Shown piece by piece: positions 43,789-57,555 of a DNA stretch of 64,000 nucleotides. The position numbers were made by a program, and so were the translations under genes. Positions within the stretch are counted from its first letter, which is position 1; the number at the start of each line of letters is the position of its first letter. The DNA is taken from positions 124,001 to 188,000 of the forward strand of contig JAQGEQ010000058.1 of assembly GCA_034620365.1 (NCBI GenBank), given 5' to 3'. This stretch comes from Pegea sp. RAD2-039 (taxonomy: Eukaryota; Chordata; Thaliacea; Salpida; Salpidae). The notes beneath the pieces were generated by a model, which was not told the DNA's origin, did no database searches, and saw only the letters and a list, made by a program, of their open reading frames with translations.

Positions 43789-46700
43789 ATGGAAGACGTT
43801 GTTATTGAAGATCCAAACTCAACAAAAATGAAAAAAACTTCTTGTCTAAAAGCGATACTGACAGCTTTAACAATTATTATTCCAATTATAGTATTAGTGA
43901 CTTTAATCATCATCTATACTCCATCTGAAACATCATCATCTCCAACTGCAAGACCATCATTATCTCCACAAAAAAGTTTGTAGACTTATTGATAGTTATA
44001 AATATGGGATTTTTGAATTATGGTTGTAGATCTCTGATTAGTTTTCTTGCTTATAGTTTTAATTTTCATAAATTTCTAGTCGCCATTGACCCTTGTGAGG
44101 ACTTTTTTCGACATGTTTGTAAGCAAGAGATAGAAGATTATAATGATGAATTGCCCTGGAGTTTCAATACTCGACAAACTGATGTCCTAACATTCCAGCT
44201 TCAGTGTAAACTGTTCATTTGTGAATCAATTTATAGTTTTGATAAAACTGTTTACAGACCTTCATGACCTTTTAGAGTCACCTGTTCAGTATAAAGATAA
44301 AAATGCAGCTTCAAAAGCGAAATTATTTTATCAATCATGCACAAATCAAAGCAAGTGAAAGGTTTTGAAATGGGAAGACATGTTACTATACTTGTAATTT
44401 TAGTGCCTCATTCTATTTCGGAATCTATCGAAAAACTCATCTCTAAAATGGGCGGATGGCCTCTCAGAAACGACAGTTTTGAACCAAAGCCCAAAGCTGA
44501 GCTTTTAGGTTTCTTTAAAGGAAAGTTTGATAACCCAAGTATTTTTGAAATATATGTTGAAGATACTGAATTGCAGAAATATAGTTTTACGGTAATTGCT
44601 CTCATATTAAAAGGAGAAATATTTGACCAGATCTACTTTTTTAGATTCAAAGAAGATTTTTAGATGATTCTTATCCTGACATAGAAGTGATTGTTAGTAG
44701 GTTAAAAAATCTCACATCATACTTCGTAGAAGATGTACAACCGCAAGTACTAAATAAATTTGCGAAGAAGGTTGATACCATTTAATTCTAACCGCTATAA
44801 GTCATTCATATAATTTATTAATTAAATAAAATAAAATTACTTAAGAGTTTACTTACAACTTAAAGTTTTGTGGTACTACAATTGAACTCAGATTGTCTTA
44901 AGGTCATCCAGTTTTATCAGGACCTACAACAGTTTGCAACTACTGATTACTTGGTTGATGACACCATGCTATCTAATGCAACATTGCTCACAATAAAAGA
45001 GTTTAATGATAGATGTCAATTTGACTGGAAAAATTTTTGGAAAAGCTTCTTTAAAATACAAAATCTTGCTGAAGTTGATGAAAATTTAGAAATCTCTGTT
45101 CATGATATCTCTTTTTTTGAAAGTTTTCACAAAATATTAGAAAAACATGATTCAAAGTAAGATTGTTTTTGATGTCATGAGATGAACAATGTATTTTAAG
45201 TTTAAAAATATTTAAAACGAATGTTTAATGTATCGTAGTAGTTGATAAAGGTATGAACAAAATAGTATTTGTGGTTTTAAAAAAACAAATTAAGATATTT
45301 TGACTTTATAGCTATGTAATAAAGCAATTGATTTGTAAAATAGCTTCTATCTTCACTCAACTCTTAAATGTTCGATATATCATAAAATTATTAGATAAAT
45401 CAAGTTGGCTGATATTTAAGCTTTTGTCTGTAAGACTTCTCACTAAACAGAACCTGGTCCTACTTACAAGTCTCATAGTTAATGGTCGAAAGTACAGAGT
45501 ACAAAATAAGAAGCAGTGAACATATTAGGGTTAACGCTCATTCTCTAAAAGATTAATATGATTTTTGAGTACATTTGATAATTTAAGATCATTAAACCTT
45601 TTAGATTTTATCAAAACCTTTTGGTTTTCACATCTTTATATCAAATCACATCTCTTTATGCTGAAATCGACGAGAACGAAGTTTTTAATCCGCTACCTAT
45701 TACTCCAGAAAGTAGTGATTTAAACCGAAGATGCTTTTTGATAACTTATGAGGCTTTCAGCCATTCTTTAATTGACATGTACACCGAAAAGCATTTTGAA
45801 AAAGGAATCATAAAGCTCGTAAGACTTTTGTTGTTAATTATATTTGATAATAACTATTGAACGAATTTTAACTGACTATAAAATGATTCTTCTTTTTAAA
45901 AGTAAGTATAAATTTATTTACTATTTGTTAATAAATTAAACGGGGATTTTTTAAAGGTGAACGAGGCTGTTCCATTTATAAAAGCTGAATTCAAAAAAAT
46001 CATCAAGTCATCTTCTTGGCTAGGATCAGAGATAAGCACTTATGATACTCTTTTAAAAGCTGTAGATTCCTTAACAATTGTTATTGGGTACGAAACAAAC
46101 CAAAAAGTCATCAAGGAAATAGAAACAAATTACAAAAATGTACTTTTAACAAATCAAAGCTTTATTCTCAACTCTTGGCTTCTTCACATGCAAAAAAATA
46201 AGATTCTCATCAAGAAATTAGGAACAGATTTCGAAGAAAATATGTAAATTTCTCAACAAGACATTTCAGTGTATTCAGATTACTTTGTTTACAGATATGA
46301 AGATCAAACTAACCCATTTACTGTTGTTACCTCTTTTGATCCTTATAAAAAGAAAATAACTATAGCGTTGCCGATACTACAGCTTTTTAGTAGAAGTATT
46401 CAATCTTCTTACCCTGCTCTTTTTGGTTCAATTGGATTTGCCATTTCTCACGAAGTAAACTTCATGTTTTAACTTACTTAATCATTTTTCAAACGACTCT
46501 CATTCAAAATAAGTTTGTTTTAAATAAAATTTCAGATTGTTCATCGGTTTGATACGAATTATCTGAAGTCAACTTCTTTTTATACTGGTGAAATCAGTAA
46601 TAATTCTCGAGAGACATTTGTTAAGAACACAAAATGTATGATTTCTCAATACAGTGACATATTCTGGAAAGTTGCTAGAAAAAAGGTTCATCTTTTTTGA

Positions 46701-47913
46701 AAACTTCACTTAAAAATCTTTGTTAGATACTATGCAATGTTTAATTGAAATTTCTAAAGTGTATCATTCAAAATAGTGTTCATCTCATAATCTGATAAAT
46801 GTTGTTCAGTTAGATGGAAACAAAACAAGAAATGAGGATTTATGCGACAATGGTGGTGTTAAAATTGCTTACAATGTATTTCAAAAGTTTATCAGAGTTT
46901 AATATTGTTTTGAATATTCTATCTTCAATAAAAATGTTTATTTTTATTAGAATTAACAAGAAAATTAGTAGCTTTTAGTATTTACAACTTAAAATATTAA
47001 AAGTTTTGTCTAGGCTCTTCAAAGTTGGCGTAAGACTAATCCGTCAAAACATCTTGCTTCTCAATCTTTAAATGATCGAAGAGCAAACCAAATTTTCTTT
47101 ACTGAGATGGCGAAAGTAAGTTTTTAAAGCAACCTTTAACTAAGCTCAAATCTATATTTTGAAAGGTGTAGTGATTGTATAAAATGACGTTGGCTTCCTG
47201 TTTAGTTTCAGATATTAACGTTTTTAGGACTACAGGAAACAGTATTAAAAGCTAAAAATTATTCAATAAAAGATTCTGCAACTTTAAAGCTTTTATAAAA
47301 TAGATATTATTGTTTATCATTATTTAAGTAATTTCATAAGTATCAATATTATAATCATTAATCTTATGAGTAAACTGGTTATTAGAAATAATATTTTTTA
47401 TAAGTTGAAACCAAACATTTAAAATGGAGCAACATTTAATCCTAATATAAATTTTAAGATTTTCTGTGAAAAGTACGATACTGAAACTGCTTTGGAAAAA
47501 CTTTCTTCACCCGATATACACAGTCCAGGAGAATTTAGGTATGCAACTATAAACTTTCAATATATTTTTGAAATAAAAAATGGCCTATTTAAGAATATAA
47601 TCCACTTTTTATCATTATGTAATCACCTCCAATAAAAGGAAAATCTATTATCAGTAGCGATTTGTTTATGAAATATAAAATTCTCGATAATCTTAAAAGC
47701 TTAAATTCGATGTTCGATTTGATGTTTTGTAAATATCAGATGCTAAGTGGGGATAGAGAGACTTGAAAATTTTCTGTTTAAAAATTTATTTGTTACTTTC
47801 ACAGGGTGAATCAAGTTTTGAAAAACTTTCCAGAATTTGGGAAAACGTTTCAGTGCAAAAAGGGAGTTTCAGCAATGTACCCAAATGATGATGAAACTTG
47901 TAGCATTTGGTGA
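43789..47913 (+). CDS. M13 metallopeptidase (neprilysin-like), type II membrane protein, 765 aa
   Basis: Fifteen exons: 43789-43975, 44080-44205, 44258-44350, 44404-44591, 44645-44770, 44903-45156, 45312-45429, 45588-45818, 45957-46243, 46295-46454, 46536-46685, 46810-46896, 47014-47115, 47459-47538, 47805-47913. All phases fit. A short cytoplasmic tail is followed by a membrane anchor (about residues 22-44), then DPCEDFFRHVC, FYQSC, MGGWP, RRC, FGSIGFAISHE joined to IVH (zinc motif HEIVH, split by an intron), EDLCDNGG (third zinc ligand Glu and its Asp partner), DIHSPGEFR and the terminal Cys-x2-Trp. These are the M13 landmarks in order. It should be an ectopeptidase cutting small peptides. 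Odd points: the usual extra Cys pair before DPCEDF is missing, and the substrate-binding NAYY/NAF segment is replaced (VVTSFDPYKKK). Intron 3 begins with GC. The acceptors of exons 6 and 8 are my least certain choices. Confidence 0.92.
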
Positions 47914-49789
47914 AACTTCTTTATTTTAAATAAAAGACTTTATGATTTGTAGTAAAATGTACAAAACTGACATAACAACATTTTGTTTCTTTTGGTTTTA
48001 TAGCTTAATTAAATTTTATTGATTCAGTTATGAGATAACACAACAAAAATTGAGGACTTTAAACAATAAGCTTATATAAAACTTAGCCAATAACATATCT
48101 AAAGTTTCTTACAATTGTTTAATAATATGAAGTTTAATTTATTTTAATTATTTCTAGTAAACAAAAATAACCCTAAATTTGTTCAAAATTCGATACAACT
48201 CAATGAAGAGTTTAACAAACTTTTTCTAAAATTGATAAAATGTTCTTGATATTTATGAAAAGCTGAATTAAATTTGATGATAATAGAGTTACATAATGAT
48301 TATATAAATATATACAAACTTAAAAAAACTCAAACTTATACTTAATAAAAAAGTAATGAGAAAAAACTTTAAATTGTTTTATGTTTATTTTTGTAAACTA
48401 GGACAATTCTTTAAGACATATTAAAATATATATCAAACTTATCCAAGTCAATTAGAAATTACACTAAAAAAATGAAAATAACATTTTTACTTTTAAAATT
48501 CTATTTAATGTTATTATTAGATTATTATGAAAGTAAAACTTCAGTGATTGTTTAATTATAATAATTATATTTAAGTATCATAAAACATTTTTGTTTAATA
48601 TCTACGAAAGGTTTTTAAGTTTTTTAAATCAATTATTTTTACAATAATTTAATACTAAAGTAAGATTTTTTAGATAAAGAAATCAATTTCAAAAATGCTT
48701 GGAACAATAAATGTTAAAGTATTTACTAAATATTTAAGGAGTTTTTGTGATGCAATTGCAAATCAATAAGCTGTTAGCTTTTAAAACACAGAAACTCGTC
48801 AAAGTAATATTATCTGAAAAAAGAAAAAATATTGAATCATTTTAGACTTATGTCGAAGGTTTTCAGTCAAGTAGCTTATATACAATATACTTTCAATCTA
48901 ATTTATAAATTAAATTAATAAGATGTAAAAATCTTATTATTCCAATGATTAAATTCTACAAGCTAAAATATTTGTTAAATTAATTTTTTTTAACTTTTTT
49001 GAACCTTAAATTTGCAAAACAGCGTTTATTAAAAAAATTTATGACAGAAAACTATTTTTTTTGTAAAATTTATCATTCTTATAAACTCTGAGAAAACATC
49101 TTAAATTTATAGAAGCTGTTTACAATTGAATAGTAGGCTGATTTTAATAATCAAGTTAGTTCTCAAGTTAGTATATAGCTTAACAAAATAATACTGAATG
49201 TTGAATTTTTTTATGATATGATTGATGACTATTTAAAGTAAATTTTAGGAGGTTTTGAAGACTACACATTCTATAGAAAAGTTTTTGAATGTCTAAAGTG
49301 TAGAGTAAAATTCTTAAATACTAAAAGATAGATAAACATTTTTTATATTATTGCTAAAACTAAATTTATTTTATAAGTGAGTATTGGTTAGTTGATTGAA
49401 ATTAGCTTAAAAAACCAAGCATGAAAAATTATTCAAAACTTTCAAACTTTTTATATTTAAAAAGAAATTCTGCAGAAAAAGTGTTTTCCAAAATTCAAAC
49501 TACTCTTCTTATCGATCAAGTATTTGAATTATTCATCGATGTGAAAACTTCGACTTTTCTACCTTATCATGAATAAATAATATGCAATGATGAAGAAGAG
49601 TTGAAATTATCCAATCATTTCACATTTTGCTTACGTAATCTTTTAGAAAGATTTATAAGGTAGAGTTTTTGAAGATTTGAACATATGACATACGAACTGC
49701 TACCGAGTCCCTAACCTTCTCGTGAGTTCTAAAGTCTTTTTGTGAAAATTGGATATATTTTTGAAGAGTATAGAAAAAACAGCAATAAA
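47914..49789. other. AT-rich intergenic region
   Basis: No gene, RNA or repeat that I can support between the peptidase and alpha-tubulin. The right end should hold the tubulin promoter. Confidence 0.5.
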
Positions 49790-51662
<1,873 letters not shown>

Positions 51663-52378
51663 AAGTTAGTTGATAATATCTATTTATTAATCATCTCAAA
51701 CTTGAAGTTTCAGATTCTAACCCGTTTACAATGAAACACCTGGTGCAACTTACACTTTTGCAAATTTAAATTAAGAATTTCAAATCTTTTATTCAACAAT
51801 TGATTAACATCAAAAGGAATTTATTTTCATTGCTTTTGTGAAAAGAAAACTTAAATAAATGACAAGATCAACGACACCTGGTACTAATTGCGATTAACTT
51901 AGTTTAGATATGAGACAGAAGTTGTTTTGTGGCAATTTTATTATTATGAGCTTATACAAACGATAAAACAACAGATGGAGTATCTGTCAAATAAAATTTT
52001 ATCAAAAATGATGAAAAAAATGATGAAAAAATTAAACCTTTTGCAAAAAACTTGAAATATTTTACGGAGAGAATCAAACTGAGAGATTAGAAACAATTTA
52101 CATAATTGTAAAATAATTGAGCAACAAAACTCAACAAGAGTAAATTGCATGATAAAGCCTGAACTAAATCGAGATAGAAAAAACTGAACAACGTAATTAG
52201 TAATAAAACGATGATAAAAGAAATAATGAAAGATGTTGAAACTAACCAGAAAACATAGAAATGGTATATGAAGAGGTCACTGTCACTTGAGGGTTGGGAG
52301 CAGTGAATAGAAGAGGCAGGAAAGATGTACTAATGTATATGATGTATCTACATGTCATGCACTAGCTATTATAAATGT
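51663..52378. other. convergent 3' region between alpha-tubulin and kinesin
   Basis: About 700 bp holding both 3' UTRs. 51951-52150 is purine-rich on the plus strand. No separate gene. Confidence 0.6.
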
Positions 52379-55180
52379 TTATTTTTTAGTTTTTTTCACT
52401 TTTCCTGTAGAAAATCCAATCCCATATGCGCATCTAGTTTCCACATCAGTCCACGTGGAAGGATCAGAGTCATCAGACTTCCGCTTCTTTGATTTCTGGA
52501 CACTAGGTGACGCTGTAGTTTGGGTTTTCTTAGGATTGTTCTTAGCAAGCGTTTCAATATCAACAAATTGAACCTGTTGACCGCCAGTTGATGTCGTGTA
52601 CACTTCCCCTTTCACTAATTGAGTGGTGATCTCGCCGGGAGTGTTCCCGCTTTGATGAGTCAATAAATAGTTGTTGGATTTCGCTACATCTTTGGGTGTA
52701 GGTACATGAACAGTTTTACTGGCTTTAATACATGGTTGAAATATGGTGTCAGTTGGGACAGTATAGTCAGGAACATGAGAAAGCCAATTAGTAGCAGCTG
52801 GACCACGTGACTGTCGACGTTTGCCAGCAATTGGTTGATCGTCTTGAATATTGGCGGCTTCTTTGTATGCAGTTTTCGATGTTGCCTCTTTATCAATTGC
52901 TAAGATGTTTTCAGCGGATCTGGACCGTCTGTATGGTTTTGGTTTGTCATTAGGCCTAGGGCGTGGCCGTGCGTTGATGTTAGTTCGAGGTTTAGGAGTT
53001 TGAGAAGCAGCTCTCTGCTGACTACTAGCGGTAGGAGCACGAGATGATGGCTGAACATTTTTAAGAGCTTTACGAGGAGTATTCAAAGGTGCTTCAGACA
53101 CAACATTTCGTAGCTGGCGAAGCCGTTCATCTTTCATCCACATCTTCTCTTTCATCTCACTCTGAGCAGATCGAACCTTCATTCGTGCTTCGCGTTCAGC
53201 TTCGGCGCGAGTACTCGCGACGACTCCTTGCATTTTTTGATCGATTTTTCGTGCCTTGTGTTGTGAGCTTTTAGCAAGAGCCTCCGCGTCGTTTAATTTA
53301 CTCTGCAGTTGTTCGTTGTCCTTCTCAAACACTTCAACAGTCTTACTTAGGACTTGGTTCTTCGATTCCAGCTTACGCACGTTCCGTTCATGCCTGTCGG
53401 CTTCTTTTATTTTCGAAGAGAACTTATCTTGCAACTCTGTCAACTTTTTCTTTGTCAAAACTTCATGTGAAGCCATAGTGCTGAGATTTCCTCTAACAAG
53501 CGCCTTCATCTCCATCATCGCTGATTTTACATCTTTACTGTAGTCAACTCGTTGTTTCAATACTTTTATGATATTATTCAGAGTATGATCATCTGCTGAA
53601 TCGATTACTGGGATAGAAGGGATCTCTTTGACAACCCCGTAATCGATAGAAACCCAAGGAGTCTGTTTGTCATCACTACCTTCTATTGATGACTCTGTGG
53701 AGCTTTGGGAGGGAGTTCTTCGACTCTTGCTTCGTGGTGTTGACCGAACCCTACTTTCGTTGTGAAGGTATTTCGACATTATTTGTTTTTTCTTCTCACT
53801 TTCCTTCTGAGCTTTAGCAGCTTTAATCTCCGCTAACTTACGTTTCAAATTTTCCTGATCAAGATGGTAATCATCGGAACGAACAACTTCCACTTGTGAT
53901 GCAGTCTCCGCAAACTGCATCACGTGGACATTTTCATCATACTCATTCATATTCGGGTTAAGACAAACAACCATCTTTACTTTACCTCGTCCTTCAAAGT
54001 AACTTTTAAAGAGATAAGTGAGCTTTGAGTTTCTATATTTAACAAGTTCAGCAGACGCCGGGTTCTTTTGGTTACTACGTAACTGTTCTAGACATCGACG
54101 TAATGTCATCAACGAACTGTTGATGTTTCCAGCTTCTCGTAACCGACCTCCACTCTGTACGCCTGTCCTGGACATTCGTTCACTACCAGCCAGGTCAACA
54201 AGAGACAATTGACTGATACGAATCAGGCTAGGCTCCTGCAGAAGATCCTCGCCCATAGGATCAAGGGGTACTTGTACTAGCCGGACATTAAGGATGCTGT
54301 GCGAGCGACTTGACTCAGCGTTTAATTGTGTGATGGCAACCCTCTTTCGATCTTGACCTTGCTGTAACAACTGGAAAGCTTCTTCACTGGTTTTTACTTC
54401 TACTTGAGTAGCTCCATACACAAACATACTTTTATGCTTGTCTTCTCTTAAACGTAAGGATTGGGGAGCTTTAGTTCGGTTGAAAGCATCCAGTTGTGTC
54501 TCACCGAGTAGGTCATAAACGTGATCGTTATATATCTCCACGTAAGAAATGAATACAGCATATCGATGATCTGATTTCGCGTGCGTTGATTTAGTGTGCT
54601 CGATGTCATATCTAACGGGAGGATTTTTAGATTTTGCAGGGGTACGAGATGTAAAAGACGGCAGAATATCGTGTTCTTGTCTGAACTGCATGGCGTCGAC
54701 TTCAGACTGTACAGAAAATCCATTCATTCCATCCGGTAAAAAGACATATTTCTTAGCTTGTAGTTGATCCATTGAATTAAAAATCATATCAATAACACGA
54801 GGTAGTAGTCCAGGTTCTTCACCTGTTCCAGACATTGTATATGTCTTACCAGAATTAGTGACTCCATAAGTAAAGAGCACTCCGTGTTTTCCAAGGATCA
54901 GATCATCTACCATACCATTAGCAACATGATCAAACAATATTTTTTGGTTGACAGCTTCATTAAAAACTTGGGAAAATTTACAGTTAGTAATTCGATATTC
55001 AGGTGCAGGACCTGTCATTCTGATGGTAGTTTCATCAGATACTTCTAGGCAACTTCCTCTGGCATCTTTGGTAAGATTTCGAACTCTAGCACATACTTCT
55101 ACAGGTTCTGTTCTTCTAATGGTGCTCTGACGAACAGTTCTTCTTGGAGTTGTTTTCCCCTTTGTACGTTGTGGTTTCAT
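52379..55180 (-). CDS. KIF23: kinesin-6 KIF23/MKLP1 (Pavarotti/ZEN-4 type), intronless
   Basis: A single uninterrupted frame of 933 codons from the ATG at 55180 (an in-frame ATG ten codons upstream at 55210 is less like the family start; MKPQRTKGKTTPRR fits MKLP1). The motor has VCARVRNL, P-loop GVTNSGKT, switch I ESSRSHS and switch II DLAGSE, with the long loop typical of kinesin-6 (QAKKYVF...SEVDAMQ). A neck and coiled coil of about 160 residues follows, then a basic tail. The tail keeps the MKLP1 signatures GGQQVQFVDIETL and TWTDVETRC near the C-terminus. With a CYK-4/MgcRacGAP partner it forms centralspindlin, which bundles midzone microtubules and drives cytokinesis. The lack of any intron is striking beside neighbours with 5-26 exons and suggests an old retrocopy that took over, or wholesale intron loss. 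Confidence 0.96.
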   Translation of the reverse strand: MKPQRTKGKTTPRRTVRQSTIRRTEPVEVCARVRNLTKDARGSCLEVSDETTIRMTGPAPEYRITNCKFSQVFNEAVNQKILFDHVANGMVDDLILGKHGVLFTYGVTNSGKTYTMSGTGEEPGLLPRVIDMIFNSMDQLQAKKYVFLPDGMNGFSVQSEVDAMQFRQEHDILPSFTSRTPAKSKNPPVRYDIEHTKSTHAKSDHRYAVFISYVEIYNDHVYDLLGETQLDAFNRTKAPQSLRLREDKHKSMFVYGATQVEVKTSEEAFQLLQQGQDRKRVAITQLNAESSRSHSILNVRLVQVPLDPMGEDLLQEPSLIRISQLSLVDLAGSERMSRTGVQSGGRLREAGNINSSLMTLRRCLEQLRSNQKNPASAELVKYRNSKLTYLFKSYFEGRGKVKMVVCLNPNMNEYDENVHVMQFAETASQVEVVRSDDYHLDQENLKRKLAEIKAAKAQKESEKKKQIMSKYLHNESRVRSTPRSKSRRTPSQSSTESSIEGSDDKQTPWVSIDYGVVKEIPSIPVIDSADDHTLNNIIKVLKQRVDYSKDVKSAMMEMKALVRGNLSTMASHEVLTKKKLTELQDKFSSKIKEADRHERNVRKLESKNQVLSKTVEVFEKDNEQLQSKLNDAEALAKSSQHKARKIDQKMQGVVASTRAEAEREARMKVRSAQSEMKEKMWMKDERLRQLRNVVSEAPLNTPRKALKNVQPSSRAPTASSQQRAASQTPKPRTNINARPRPRPNDKPKPYRRSRSAENILAIDKEATSKTAYKEAANIQDDQPIAGKRRQSRGPAATNWLSHVPDYTVPTDTIFQPCIKASKTVHVPTPKDVAKSNNYLLTHQSGNTPGEITTQLVKGEVYTTSTGGQQVQFVDIETLAKNNPKKTQTTASPSVQKSKKRKSDDSDPSTWTDVETRCAYGIGFSTGKVKKTKK

Positions 55181-55210
55181 ATCTCTCAAAATGAAGTTGC
55201 TACAATTCAA

Positions 55211-56744
55211 AAATTAAAGTTTAAATATTTTTCAAAATAAGTAAAAAGTTATCAGTTAAAAAGTATATTATTATAAATCATTTGAACAAAAAAAAATGAA
55301 TATTCTAAAGTATACCAATATAATTTAACATTTAATTGATAACTATATGTCATAATAATAATAAAATATTATATAATAAAAGCTTACAAATTGAATATAA
55401 AAATTTAAAAATATATAAAAGAAAAATAACTGAAACTGTGAAAATAATAATCCAAGATACATCTTAAAATATATATTATTCAATTTATATACAACCAACA
55501 TAATAATTTGAAAAAAAAGTTATAAACAAAATTATTATTTATCATAACTTCATAATTATGAGTTAGTAAATACATAAATTAAAAATATATAAATATCAGT
55601 CATAAATTTAATATTAAAAACATAAAATAAATGGAAAAAGAGATAATTTTTTCAAATTGATTTCAACTATTTATTTACATTGATTATACAAATTATTTAA
55701 ACAAAAAATTCAACACTAAATTAGTTAAACATATAAAACTTTAACAATAAGAAGGTATCAAGAGATAATTATTTATTTATTTCAATAAAAAATTATTACT
55801 TGAACTTTTTTAAAGTGATTAGTTAAATATCAACAAACTTTTATAAAGTTATTCAGTATAGACAAACATATAAATTAAAACAACCAATAATATAAAATAA
55901 CACAAAATAAATCTCAATTTATATTATATATCGATAAATAACAAGATAATGTGAACTCACCATAAAACTTTCAAGAAAATACAAAGATTACGACAGTTCA
56001 AAAATAATAGTATAGGTAAAGTGTGTGATTACTCCCGCTGCTTAGTTTAAAGATTTAATTTATATGGTAATCGCAAAAATTCCGAGTATAATATTTTTAT
56101 TTTTAGTAAAAACTAATAAAATAATTTTTATTAGATTTTAACATATAAATGTAAGTAATAAGACTACCAACAATTCAATTAGTGAAAATTGGCATATAAA
56201 AATTTAACTGTTAACTTAAAAAGCTTGTAGAAACTAGTTTTAAAGGTATACATCTATTTTTTTTATATATTTGAAAAAAATTTCAAATAAATCATTTCTA
56301 TTATAAAAGAATATAATGAATAACATTGGAAAATTATATCATAATCTAGTAACTTTGAAAACATGTCTTTTTCATAATCATATTTTGTTCATTTGATTAT
56401 ATTAATTACAAATTTTCTTGCATATAATTGTGCGATATTTTACACTTTATATAAACCTTTTCTCCCTGTTTTCCTCGAAAAACTTTTTTTTCTACATCAA
56501 ATAAAAATAAGACAAAAATTTTTTGTTTGTTCAACAAAACTAAAGCTATAGATTACCGACAATGTGTATACATAGTATAAAAATCATATGTTTGCTCATT
56601 GAAGCTAAAACATAATAAGAGACAATAATGCAAATCACATTTCAATTAGTGTCAAACTATAGTAATTAAATGCACTTTAGTAAAAATTACTAGCTTCTTT
56701 CGTGGTGTTAAAAAGAATACTTACATTTTATATCGTCAAGTTTT
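55211..56744. other. AT-rich upstream region of the kinesin gene
   Basis: Very AT-rich; holds the kinesin promoter and possibly 5'-UTR exons. No gene seen. Confidence 0.5.
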
Positions 56745-57028
56745 TCAGATATCTTTAGTCATGTCAGAATCATTCGTATTGTTCAAGCAAAAGAGGAACC
56801 CTTATAATATTGCCGACATTGTCATTTCTAATATATGATTTTGCCCCTTTTTTATACTTTTAATGTTCTATTTAATTGTTCACTGTTATATACTTTAAGG
56901 ACTACCAAAATGCCGTGTATTACATCTTTTTCTTTCTATATTTCTAACTTAATAGATATTATTTGTAAGAAGTGTGTTAGAGCGCTGAGCTCTCTTTTGT
57001 ATTTATTGAAATGGATAAACAAATAACT
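56745..57028 (+). mobile_element. LINE 3' end fragment
   Basis: The plus strand encodes VMSESFVLFKQKRNPYNIAD and IVISNI followed by a stop, matching the C-terminus of LINE ORF2 at 3637-6684 (VMSKSLMLFKKKLNCYNIAN IAISKL). The 3' UTR continues to match in order (atttgtaagaagtgtgttagagcgctgagctctc against atttgtgagaatgtgtgttagcgagaggtgctc) and ends in a short A/T-rich tail near 57028. It is a short 5'-truncated insertion, which confirms the 3' end of the family. Confidence 0.8.
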
Positions 57029-57555
57029 AAATCTACTATTTAATAATTTTCTAGCTTTGGTGCTTATTATGTATAACAGATATATTAAGCATAATCATTT
57101 CTACTTAGTTTGATTTATTTTTCTGCAAAAACTTTAATGAAAAACTTAATAAAGTTTTAACCGCTAGATAAAGAGCAAGGGCTGAAGAAATCTAGCTTTT
57201 TTTAACAACATTTTTTCTTAAGTCAGATTTGACTATAAAAATTAGACAATTTATTTCACACAATTCAACTTTAATGCAAACAGACAGTAGCGATGTTTAG
57301 AGTAATTTTATTCACAGTAGTTTTTCTGTTTTATCATTACAAATAACTTTACTTTTGTTTGCAGATTTAGATGAGAGCAAGCTAAAAACTTTTGATTTTA
57401 TTCGTATAGTTTGGAGAGAAAAAATAAATTAAAACTAACTTTAAAAAAGAAAAATATTGAGAAATAGAATCAATGATTTTTTTCATTTTTATTTGTACAG
57501 ATTTATAATTTACAATTTTATTTGGTTAAACTGAATATATTACTGTAGTTTAGGT
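57029..57555. other. upstream region of the CUB-EGF gene
   Basis: AT-rich, no gene seen. Presumed promoter of the gene starting at 57556. Confidence 0.45.

Noticed and set aside
44408-44605. 65-codon minus-strand frame
   Set aside because: Antisense shadow of peptidase exon 4.
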